NCBI GenBank assembly: GCA_018818365.1
Contig: JAHISH010000062.1
Location: 1 to 17,344 of the forward strand
Reading direction: 5' to 3'
DNA: 17,344 bases
Source: Candidatus Omnitrophota bacterium
GTDB lineage: Bacteria > Omnitrophota > Gorgyraeia > Gygaellales > Profunditerraquicolaceae
Below the pieces are notes generated by a model. The model saw only the letters and a program-made list of their open reading frames with translations. It had not been told where the DNA came from and did no database searches. The translations under genes were made by a program, and so were the position numbers. Positions 1 to 12,300 of the stretch are shown here, piece by piece (position 1 is the first letter of the stretch; every line of letters begins with the position of its first letter).

Positions 1-361
1 ATACCCGGCCGATAAGATATCCTCCCCAGATAGGATCTTGCGTAAAGAAGGCGGTAGTTTTGAAAGTCTCAATTAATTCTCCGTACGTACGACTTGCCAG
101 AGGAAAGTTGACGTCAACGTATCCAAACCTTTCCGGTTCAAGCGTACGCTGCACTCCCTGCACTTTCTTGAGCATTTCAATCCCGACACCGATGTCATTC
201 TCACCGATTGCCGCAAGGATATACGCTTCTGCGGTACTTAACCCTAACACAATGGCATATCTATGCAGGATTCCATAGATAATAGTGCCGTGTAAGGTCT
301 CTTCATTAATAGTATCTTGAGGGAATAAAACAAATACGGTATATGAGCGGCCGGCATATTC
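1..361 (-). other. Module N: start of an alpha/beta module, cut by the window edge
   Basis: Residues about 5662-5781. A strand-like start (RSYTVFVLFPQDTINEE) is followed by helices (HGTIIYGILHRYAIVLGLST, AEAYILAAIGENDIGVGIEML) and a mixed stretch (RFGYVDVNFPLASRTYGE). The reading frame continues past position 1. No family is recognised. Confidence 0.4.
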
Positions 362-3300
362 TGCGGGAGAGGAAACCAGGGAGAGGGTAAGAGGATGCGG
401 GGTACGATGACGGTCTTCGAAATCTCTCATTTTTCCGGCTAACGCAGGAGGCGCGCGGATTAGTACGCGGATTAGTATCGGAGTAAATGCAAATTCAGGA
501 ACAATAGATTCCCTAAAACGTCTATCCAGCTTTTCTCCTAAGGGATAGTCAACCCAACTTTGTTGCAAAAGTACCCAATCAATATCACAGAAAGTCATAA
601 TGCCCTCTAATTCTTGCATCTCCTCTTCGCTTAATGGGCGAGAGGAACGCACCGGATATACCGGGCTGCTTACGCGGCGAAGAACCGGGGGTAGAGGAGT
701 TGTCCTTCTTAAAAACGCTTTTGCCATTTCTATTGGAGAACGAAGTTGACGGGCTAAGGTTTGATTGGGCCGCGAACCTTTCTTCTCTACCTGTTCCAAT
801 ATCGGCATCAATAGCGATAATAAATACTCTGTGCGCTCGATTTCTCCTTGCCTTCGAGCCGTATTCAATTGATGTATCGCCTCATAAAAAGCCAACTTCC
901 ATTTCCAATCCCAATTGGTACAGCTTCGAAGGATAGAAAAACTACTCTTTCTCTGAACTGGGGATGATGCCTCCTTCTTAGGTCCCATCCCAAACAAATC
1001 CAAGACAGGTTCCAAAACCTCCGGGGGGATTTCGTGATGAATAATACTCTCTAATTCTGCTTCTTTTTCTTCACTCAAAGGCTCACTTGGCGAAAATGGG
1101 TGCATAAGACTGCGAAGATATTGTAGCCCTTCAAAGGCCTCAGTGATCCTCTCCGAATATTCTTGCCTTGGAATGGCTTCCTGTTTTAATGCCTGGGTAG
1201 CCCTGGACACTTCATTACGTGCCTTTAATAGAATCTGCTGCTGTGTGATATAATCCGAGAGTACAAGGAATAACTGATCTGCCCCAGATACAAATGCCGC
1301 ATGGCACATAATCGCCCACCACAACTGCGGCGCATTCTGCACTGCCCTTCTACGTAAGTATTCTGTAAATTCCTCCCGGAATGCCTCTTCATGAGTCTGG
1401 CTTCCGGACATATAACGCTCCCGGTAATCCTGCATGAATCTACCCGTCAACTCAGCGGCGATAATTTTTCCCAGCATAAACTCAAAGAATTTCCTTAAAC
1501 GCATGAGCTCCGCGGCAGTTAAGGACCTGCTGCCCTGAAGCATCTGATCGATATCCTGCAATGGCTCTCGTAAAACGACAAATTCAAGTTCATGTAAATA
1601 TCGCGCAAATATTTCTTGAGGTTCAAGAAAATCTTCACGGATTATCTTCCCTACTAACCCCCAATTACCCTGTTTCAGAATCCCCAGGATCTTGATTGTT
1701 TTATCCTTAAGCCTGGCATTGCGCGTAACAACCTGTTCCCTTAAATCAACGAGTCTGCTTTTTTTAAGCCCTTCGATAACATGTTCAATCTCTATTTTAC
1801 GCGCCTCAAATAATTGTTGATTAAGATGCAAGAGCCCCTGTACCTGTTTTAATCTTCCGCTTTTGAGAAGTCCGGCCACCGCCCTTAGCACAATCCGTGC
1901 GAGACGTTTTTCCTCTACCTTTATGCCTTTAAGCCGCGCTAAAAGGCTCTCCACCTGCGCATCAATCCAACCGCTATCCTCCTCTTCCATCTGAGATACT
2001 CTCGTATAGAGCTCTTGAAAAGACTCAATCCAAAGCATCTCTTCTCTTTCGGTATCGAACTGATGATCAAGCGCCCTCAATGCCTCCCCAAGGGTCTGAG
2101 AACGGCTATACCCATAGGTTAAAATAGAGGCCTGCCATCGCCGACTTACCCTCCGGTAGCGTTGTTCACGTACTCCCCACCCATCCCCCATAGGGGTAAC
2201 TCTGGAATGCTCAAATTCCCGCGCAAGTCTCTGGTTGAGGATCATTTCTTTCTCTTTGCCCATCCAATTCATGACAGCGATCAATAAGAAATTCACATTT
2301 GTCTCCGTAAAAGGTACCCGGGGCTTCTTCTTTTTACGCAGTGCCTTGAGAGTTCCTCTAAGGAAAAAACGCGCCTTGACGACCTGCCTGAGGCGTTCAT
2401 CCGGGATCATCCCGCCGAATTCATCCAGGAGTCTAGTCATATTCCTTTCTGTCTTACTCAATAATCTGGTGACCGGGCCAATAGATTCTCCCGCGCGCGC
2501 TAATTCAAGGCGTTGAAAAGACAAAACATATATATCGAAATTCATGATCGCAACTTCTTCATGCAGATATTTAAGGCACGCAGGATAATCGCTGTCTATT
2601 GCGTCAAGCACCTTGCTGATAGCTCTTCGTTCCGAAGCAGAGGTTATATATAATTCGATCAAGGCGAGTATCCACTCCCGGGCAGATTTACGGTATCCTA
2701 AGGATTTAAGTATTGCGCGCAATGCTTCTTTTTGTTCTTGGTTCCAGGAATAATTATGGGCGACAGGATATTTACTTATTAATACTCTTTCGGCGGGGCT
2801 AAGGCGGGAAAGAAAATCATCGACATAATCCTCTATCGGAGGCCCGGTTAGTTTACCCGAATCTTGCAAATACAATACCAATGAGATCTTAAATACTGCC
2901 CTGGAAAACTTCTTAAGCGATACATAACGATAAGAATTTTCTTTAAACCGCGCAATTTGTCCTTCCAGCGCGCGGAAACGCAAGTCCAGACCGCGCCTGG
3001 CTATCGGCGATGAAACACCCTGTCTTTGATACAACACCTTTAAAATTTCAACTTCTTCTTGTGAAAGAATTCCCTCCCTGACTAATGCCTCTTGCCATCT
3101 ATCTAAGACGGTGGTATCAAATTGAGGAATCTCTCCGTAATAAAGCTCCCCTAAAGCCAAGAGAACTCTAAAAGAAATTCGGTTTAAGGTAAGACTACCC
3201 GGTCTTTCTTGATCCGCCACACTCCCTATCTTTCCTTCGGAAAGCTGCGCTGCGATATTCTCCATCTGCGCGCGGAGACTGCTCAGTGCGCATATCGCGC

Positions 3301-6300
3301 GTTTATATTGGGATAAAGAACCTTGACGCGGGTAGTTGACCCACCCAATCAATTCCGCATATTGCCCTTGAAAGGCAAGGCGATCTCCGCTTTCAATGGA
3401 ACACGTGGTAAGGACTTTCTTTATCAGGCCTTCGAACTGAAATCCTTGAGTGTTCCTCCCAAAGCATAACCCTGCCATTGAAACGAATATCTCAGCGATT
3501 CCACTGATATTGGAATTCTTCAGGCGGCGGATAAACCTTTCGCGCACTTCAGATTCTTGCAGCACTTTCTCAATCAAAAAAGAAGGATCTTCCGATACTG
3601 GAGAAGAGCTGCGCATAGGGGACACTTCTGCTTCAGCTCCAGAACCGTCCCCGAACGACTTGAGAACCGTCCCCTTCTTACCGATGATGCAGGAAAGCAA
3701 CATTCCCCAGATAATATTCTCGATCCCACTGGCCAGAACCTCATTGCCGCGGAAGAATGAAATATTCGACCACTGAATAAGATTCCATACCAGGTTATTC
3801 GCCAGGAAGAAAAAAATAAGCTCTCTTAACTCGTAGGCCTTGCCAAGCCATATGCGGTTACTTTTATTAAAAACATTTATCCTTCTTACAGACTCTCCGA
3901 TACTCTTCATGATAAAAAAGTCATTCGCCCGCGCGGCAGTAGTCCAATAGATCCAGGAAAACGCGAAGAAAGTACCGTATACCGCATTGATCCAAGCCGC
4001 CTGACCCAACGCACTCGCTGCGACCGAAGGCGCGCTCACCCTAAAGAAGTATGTCATCAGCCAACTTACCGCAAAAGAGTAAAGAGTAATTAAAAAAGTC
4101 CTCCTGAAGATACGGTGTGGATTATTCTCATAGAAGATCTGATTAACCAGATTGCCGATAATACCGAAAAACAAAGGAAAGACGAGCGCATTGGTCATAT
4201 ACGGGTGTGTCTGCATACCTAAGATATACCAGGAAAAAAGTGCGCTGCGCAGTTCAGGAAAAATAAGAAAAGTGACCAGAATAATTGCTCCTATCCTTCC
4301 CGCAATCTGTTTATGGAGCGTAGGCGAAGAAGCATATTCAGAGGACACTTCTGCTTCAGCTCCAGAACCGTCCCCGAACGGTTTCAGAACCGTCCCTTTG
4401 TTGATGCGCGCAAGGATAAATGCAGGTTGGTTAGAATATACACCGCTACCCACATGTTCCGGGCGATGGGGAGAAACGAGTCCTTTATAAGTAGCTACCT
4501 CCGCCCATTCCCAACCACGTATCCGACACTGGTGATGGCACATTTTTGAGACTGTGCTCCATCGAGGCGACGTACGAACGTCATTACCGAAGAAGATAAC
4601 ACCGTTGCTTTTGACTTTCTGTAAAGCAAATGCAAATCGCCTCATCACCCGCTGCTCTTGCTTCTTGCGCTCTCTCCAGGGACCGCCATTCATGGAAAGA
4701 TGCATCATGATAACGCAGGCAGTAGATTCTGGAGGAATCTGGCGATTAGCCGCATCAACAAATTCAATCTCGCCAAACGGAATCTGTATAGGCAACCTTC
4801 TAATTTCTTCCTCAAATACGCGGATAGCGCTCTCTATCTGCGCAATCGGACGATGGGATTGACGGGAAGGAGCCGGTATAACCTTTACTTTTCCGACGTA
4901 TAATGCCGGTAATATAACTTCAAAAGGTCTGATAAACGGCCCTATTACGACGGCTGCATCATCTTCTTTAAACTGAATACTTCGCAATGCCCTGGACAAG
5001 TTCTGAAAAACAAAACTCTGGCTTCCTAGGCTTTTAAGAAGTGCCTCCGGTAAAAGAGAGATATTACTCTTGCCTTCTACAAACTTTGTTATCCATTCTT
5101 TTACGTCAAGGCCAAGATGTTCTTTTATCCCTGCCCACTTATCGCATTCGGGAATCCATAATCCAGCCTCCCATTGCGCAATAGCATTACCGGAAACCCC
5201 AAGAAAGGCACCTAACGCATCCTGGCTTAATCCAGCGCGTGCACGCGCTTCGAAGATCATTCTTCCTAATGCAGCGGTAAGTCTTTCCTTCGTTATTTTC
5301 CCCACATATCTTTCCACCTGAGGAACCCATATTTCTTTTGAGGAACTGCCAATTGGGGAAATGCTTCCTTGCGACAAAAACTCCTCAATATCCAGTCCTA
5401 CGAGCGTCTTCAACGCAGGCCAATACACTCTATCCGGAAGATGCCCTTTCTCCCAGCCGAGAACAGTAGTATGGGTTTTAAGACCAAGAGCATCTTGTAT
5501 CTGCTTTTGGGTTAAACTCTTCGCCTGGCGGGCGGCGCGAAATGTCCGGGCAAATTGTTGCCTCTGGTCGGCAGGTAAATGAATACGCGTCCTCTTCGTA
5601 CGTGCCGAATCATCTTGAGCCGGAGAGCTTACCATGCGCGCAGATACGAAAATATCCCTTTGCGGCAGTGAAAAGACTTTGACCAGAAGGCCATCCGCGT
5701 TGAAAGGAACCATCGTTAAATTCCGGAAACCACGGAATCCATTGGGATTAAGAATAAAGAGCGCACCACGCCGTAACTCTCCAAGGATCTTACGCTCAAG
5801 GTCAGTCTCAAGACTTCTTGCCAATAGCGCATGGTCATCTCCGCGTAGGAATGGCCAATAAAGATACAACACATCGAATTCCGAAAAATCCGCAGAGAAG
5901 AAATCTCCTCGAATAAGGTGTATTCTTTCAGGCTGAAGATAATGCTGAGCCAATTCCCTTATGCACGCCTTACCTTTCTCGGATAGGTCAGTGTCAAACT
6001 CATACCCGGTAACCTCTGCGGCAAATAATGAAAAGATAGCCACATCAACCGCATTCCCAAATCCAAGGGTTAAGACTTTTTTTCCCTGCATGAATTGCTC
6101 TGCGACGGCAACCAATGTTTTCATATCAGAAGGGTAAAAAATTGTTTCATTCTCAGTCCTCTCCCATACTCTACCAGGGATTCTTCCCGTATGGCATCCA
6201 TTTGAGTAGAAACAATCAATATATGCTATTCTTCTTCTTAATCCACTCCGTCTTCCCCATGGTACGGCTTCCAACGGCAAACTGGTAAATGAAGGGGACA

Positions 6301-9300
6301 CTTTTCGAACGGCTCTAGAACCGTCCCCGAACGACTCCAGAACCGTCCCCATCAGAGGTGAAGACGCGTTATCATCAGGGGACACTTCTGATCTTGGCTT
6401 CAGAACCGTCCCTGCTAATCGAAGGACTTCTGAGGCAAAAACGTTCTTTGCGCGCCAATTAGGTAATCTTTCCCTGTATTTCGGTGAAATTACCCTAACA
6501 ACCTCCCCTAACTGCGCGATAGTATAAGAATGATTTTGTTCTCTTAAAAGGCGTAAAACTAATAATAAATGCGGGGTGCGCAACGCTGCCATTTCAGGGA
6601 TAAGAAGTCTTAGATAAGGAAGAGATTTTACTGCATCCCAATAATCTCTTAAAGGCTGAGCCAACATCTCCTCTTGCAATTCTTGCGCACGCGCATCGAG
6701 TTCCGCCTCTAGAGCTATTTTTAGAGAGGGATCGTGTAGCTGAATACTTGCCCTGAGGACTTCTAATTGCGCAACAGGTATATTTCCTTGCATGGCACGC
6801 CGAATCCTGAAGGCCTCAAAATTATCCTCTGCGTTGTCCAGTTCAATTAAGAGTTCATTTCTTTTTCCGGAATTTCTCACCGTCATAGTCTCTCTTAACT
6901 TGCTAAACGTCTCTCGACTCGTTGCCTCATCCATGGCCTTTCTGACTCGGCGTACCTCCTGGTTTTCCTGCGCACTCAGAATAGCGGCAGTACGAAGCGC
7001 AAGTAACGCAGTCTCATCTGACAAACCCAATTCAGAAGAGATCTTTATCGCACGCAACCTCTCAGTATCATCGCCGGATTCTTGAATTAATCCCTTTACA
7101 TGTCCTTCTTCCTGGCGTACCGCTTCTGATGCAGCCTCTCGTGCAGCTGCAAGCCTGGCTTCCACTTCCTCTCTTACCTGATCAGAAAAAGACGCTCCTC
7201 TTAATCTCCCCTCTATACTCTCTATCTTATCACGGTTGATTCCGGCAGCCTTAAGGTCCCTTAATAATATGCCTGCTTCTTTTTCGATACGATCTTGCAA
7301 TTCTTCTATAGATGCGATCCGCGCATTAAGCATATTCCTTAATGCGGCCTGACGCCGGGCGCCACGAAGATGAAAAGTCCCTCTCATGCTCTTTAAAGCT
7401 GCAAGGTCATTATTAGCGCCTATCTCTTCTGCAAGACATCTGGCTTCTTCTCTCTCTGATCTCTCACGTGCTAAGATTTCGTCTCGCTTTTGCTTAATCT
7501 CTTCCTCTAACTCCACGCATAAGCCCGCATCAAAGACCTGCGCACCAATCACAATACCGTGAATATCCCTTAAAGTACCTGCTTCACTAATATCCTGACG
7601 GACTCTCTTTGCTTCTTCTTCCTCCAATGCTACTCTTTGCTGGATACATGTGATCTTCTCTTCAATTATCGTTCTCAATATTTGACGCGCTTCCAAATCA
7701 GAAACCCCTTCAATAACGATAGCGTTCAGTAACGGTATATCCTGCGGCAGATCTCCAATTCTTGCAATCTCCGCTTCAACCTTAGAAACCTCCTCTTGAT
7801 GGCAGTGCGTTAACCACGCAGGGTCTTGCGCAACTCTCAGTCCTTCTTCAATTGCGGTAATTGCATTCTCTAATGTGGTGCGGATCCCCGATTTCTGCCT
7901 CACCACTTCTTCCTCCCGGCGCCCCTGAAGATAAAGATATAAATCAAGTTCAGAAACTTTAGCGGCGCGCTCAAGCTGTGTTTGTAATAAAGGCAACGCT
8001 TCTCTGCGCTGCCTACCATTGTTGCGGGTTGCGGTAAAAAGTTCATCTAAGTATTCCTGATGTAATTGAGCAGGAGCTTCTCCCATCTCAAAGAGGAGTA
8101 AGCGAAGATTATGGCACGCCGCAGGACTCAAATCGCCGCTTTCAATCAACTGAAAAAGGAGAGACGGTAGTGCTGCTTTCATAAAATCATATTTTTGATA
8201 TTCGGCGAGAAAACCTTTGCGCATCTTTGAATTGCGCTCCTCATCTCTCCTAGAATTTGAATCTCGGAAATAGCCGAAGACATGTATCAAAGCCTCAACC
8301 ACATGCTTCTCGATCTCAATACCTTTGATTCCAGGAGACCAACGCGCGTAGCAATAAAAATAGAATGCCACATATAGTGCTCCGTTTTCATGAGTAGCAG
8401 GGAATAGCTTATCTAAAAACGCGCATGCTTCAGGCAAATACTCTCTCCCCTTTAAGAAGAGGAGTCCAACTAATTCACTTAATAGATCAGTATTTTCGGG
8501 ATCCTTGAGCTCGGCACTTTTTAGTAACGTAAATGCTGCCTCCCGATATTCTGGTCTCTGGCCATCAATTCTGAAAAGCTGTACATAGGTGCGGCCTAAA
8601 TAACGAAAGGCCATTATTTCGTCGGGCTCATGTGCGATATATTCTTCCAACAATTCTCTCGCAAGGCGGATGTCGGCAACCTCATCCGAAGTACTTAGGA
8701 GAGCCACTGCCAGAGGCTTACAGACCACGTATGATTCTTCATCTTTGTCCCTATGTAACAATGCCTCTCTACCGACATCAATAGTCTTCGCATTTAACTC
8801 TCTGATTTCCTCAGGATCACTAACCCCATCTCTTCTATTCTGATACGCAGAAGGCAAATAAAAAAGCTCTGTGCGGTCCGCATCAGTATCTTCGGCAAGC
8901 GCTAACGCCCCTTCAAACGCTTCGATCGCTAACGTGTAGTTTCCCGTATTAAAAGCAAACTCGCCTTGCGTGGATAAGATCGCTTTTCTCAAAATACGAG
9001 AGATACTATCTCCTTCGGGTAATTGCGCAACCGCTTCATTCATTGCCTCTAACGCACGTCTCTTCTTTCCCTGCCCCCATGCTTCCACTGCTGTTGTCAG
9101 AGATTTCTTCAATGGGCCTTCAGGGATTTTTTCTTTTACTCCGAATGCCTGTGCCAGGCTATCCGATGGGCCCCCTTCGTCCGTAGGCATAGAGGGATCT
9201 TCTGTCTCGGTCGGCTGAGAAACTTCAGGTGCTGACTGAAGAGTTTCTTCTACATCCTCAAGCTCTTCCTGCGGGAGCCCAGAAATCAACTCTCGTACGG

Positions 9301-12300
9301 TTGCTTGCAAAGGTTCTTCTTCAGCAACCTCCCACGCCTGAATATCGCGTAAAAGAAGGCGAATATTCAAGCCGATAGGACTTTCTAAAGGACTCTCCTC
9401 GGCAAGATGCACTAATATCCGAATAATAGAATCCTGATGAACTTCCGCGCCATTAAACGCAGACACAAACTTTTCCCGCATTTTCTCAATAAGAGTTTGA
9501 TTATCTGTTACGAAATTCCTGAATGTATAGCGTAGTGCCTCTTCAGCTTGAGCTTGATAAAAAGGTAGAATTTCTTCAGGAGGTTGCAGTGAAAGGAGTC
9601 GTAAGGCTGCAAAATACGGTTGAGAGATATCCCCGGATTGCATTGCTGCGTCAATATGAGAAAACGCCTCCTCTTCCCTATTCAAACGTAATAGTCCAGC
9701 GATAATCTGTACCCTCACTTGACGCTCCCCTGAAACGCGACGGGCATGTACCATCTGCCACCACTCCACCGCTTCCGCAAGAAGACTCTCCCGTACAGAC
9801 CCTTGTGATTCAAATTCACACGTCGCACTTAAGGCGTCTCCCAATAACCCCATAATCCTATTATCCTGAGGATGTTTAGGCTGTAATTTCCGTAATAAGA
9901 CAAGGGCTTCTCGAATACTCTCTTCACTTTCAAGAATAATAAGTGCAGAGGCAAGATTCCCTTGGGTGATTAATTTTTCTTCTGCTCCCAGATTACCTAC
10001 ATTAAGGACTCTTCTGTATAATTCTACTGCCCTCGTATAATACTCTACGGATTGTGATCTGTTGCCCTCTACCCGTGAAAGAAGCCCTAAGTTTGAATAA
10101 GTAGAAGACAAATAAAATAGGATTCTTCTATCATCAGGATCTATCTCATATCCTTTCTCAAGGGTTGCCCGGGCTTCCTGGAATTGATACAGCTGACATT
10201 CAGCAGAACCCCGTGCTCCGTAAATCATCACCCATATATCCGGCGGGATTTTATTACGGATAACCTCCGGTAAGGCAAATATACGCATGACCATATCAAG
10301 CGCTTGTGTAAGTGTTTCTTTGGGATCGACTGTGGTCTGTGCAAGTAAATCCATGGCCCTCTTTAACAAATCCGGCCATGTCGCTGCATCAACCAAGGTG
10401 AGGGGATCAACCACTCCTGCAAGAATTGATTCTTGCGGCTTTTGTTCCCATGGAAGTGGAGCGGGACCAGCGGCTGTTTCAAGGGCAAGCGGCTTTTTTT
10501 GCTGCGGACTTTTTCTTTGTGTCGGTTGCTGCTTTTTCTTATTTTTTTTTACCGGAGAAGATGAAGAACCATGTCTAGGGGACACTTCTGATCTTGGCTT
10601 CAGAACCGTCCCTGCTTCGCGGCCGATGGCTTTTCTTATCCTCGCAGAAGCCGCGGGGGCAATGACATCTAACAACTTCAAAGCGTCAGTTTCTAGAGGA
10701 AGGCCTCTACGGATATTTTCAACAAAGATAACTTTACCTAAAACTGTGGTGAGCATTTGACGCTGCTTCTCGAACGAATCTAACTCCTGTCCTGCGCGGC
10801 AATACTCCTGTATTAAATCTTCTATCGTTGTTCCCGGGGAGGCATCGCGTGAAACTTCATGCTGCAAGAGATTCGTTCTAATCTGCAATCTTCCTGGGTC
10901 ATAGAGATACCCCACGCTTTCCAGTGAATCTATAATTTGAGTCCTGCCTCTACGAAGAAGTATCTCCTCGCTATAGGAATCCTCCCCCCGTGAGTATCGT
11001 ACTATTACCGTACTAATAGTGCCTGAAGCACCAAAGAGCGCCGCACTGAGAAATTCAAATAATAACCAGGTTGAAATATGAGGATGCGCAGGTGGCATGG
11101 CCACGACTACGCACTCTTCCCCTTCCGAATAGACCGCGGGGAGAAATTCCGGAATACCAATTCCGGTGAGAAAATCATGCGCCCATGCAACCAGGTCAGG
11201 AACGGATTGCTGATTGTATGCCATAGGAATGACCAACTCTATTCTTCTTGCGACCACATAGCCGCATAACGCATCTATGCGCTCAAGGTGCGAAAAATAC
11301 TCTAACCACCTCTCTCCATATTCCTGCAACATACTATCTTCCTTATCCCCGGACTCACGAACTAATCTCCTGCGTAACAGATTCCATTCCCCTGCACTCA
11401 ATAAAGAATACCTGTGGTCTTTCCTAAAATTTCTCCACACCTTGAGGAATCTTTGGACCCCATCCCACTCAACTACAGAGGGGAATCCTAATTCCTGAGG
11501 ACTCAAATACTCCGGCATCCCCTCCACCCCAATATCGTATTCCATCATGACACTGAGTACCTCGCGGCTGTATCCGGCGGCCTCTTTACGTTCTAAACTT
11601 CTGTCTTCTCGTTGGATATGTTCCGCTAAAAGCGAGACGATACTGATGAAATCCCTCCTATAACTACTCTCCTGGATTAACCAAAGCAAGGTTTCTTTCG
11701 CGCTCTTGCGTAACACTGCACTGCCCCCCGCAAGATTTTCTCCCGCAATGGCGATGGCTTCTCGATATAATTGCCCCTGCCCCCCATAATGATATTGGGC
11801 GAAAAGTGCCACTGTTCGCTGTGCGAACATCTGTAATTCGACTAACGCAGTAATGAACTCTAAATGTTCTTGCGATACAACTATTACCCTCCTTCCGGCT
11901 AAGTCTGGGTCCACGGATAAAAGCTCGTTTAACACAAACCACTCTTCGGATAAAGCTGCGTTTACAATGCTTGTCTGGAAGGCCATTCCTAACCGTTCAA
12001 TAGGAACTGTTCGTCCGGCCAACAACCGCATCGTATCCTGCGCAATCCCTCGCAAGTAGATAACTTCTTGTAATTGACCTCTTAATCCTCTCTCCTGACA
12101 AAGATTAGTTAATTGCACCTGTGGTAGTTTTATAAGCCTTAAAACAGGAGGAAGTGTTGATGGGTAATAGCGCATATTACGTATGGTGGCGTGTATTCCC
12201 CTCTCTAACTCTTCACGAGGAAACTCTATTTCCTTGCGGAGTAAATAATAAAAGATATTCTGAGAAGACTCTCGGATACGAATACTGGGATGACCAAGTA

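Noticed and set aside
3618..3674. REP hairpins as transcription terminators
   Set aside because: They lie inside an open coding frame with no following U tract, and seven similar copies would interrupt one gene.
10287..10760. Plus-strand open frame of 157 residues
   Set aside because: It lies wholly opposite the giant gene, crosses a REP element and the poly-T tracts, and has low-complexity Cys/Phe-rich composition. It is a shadow.
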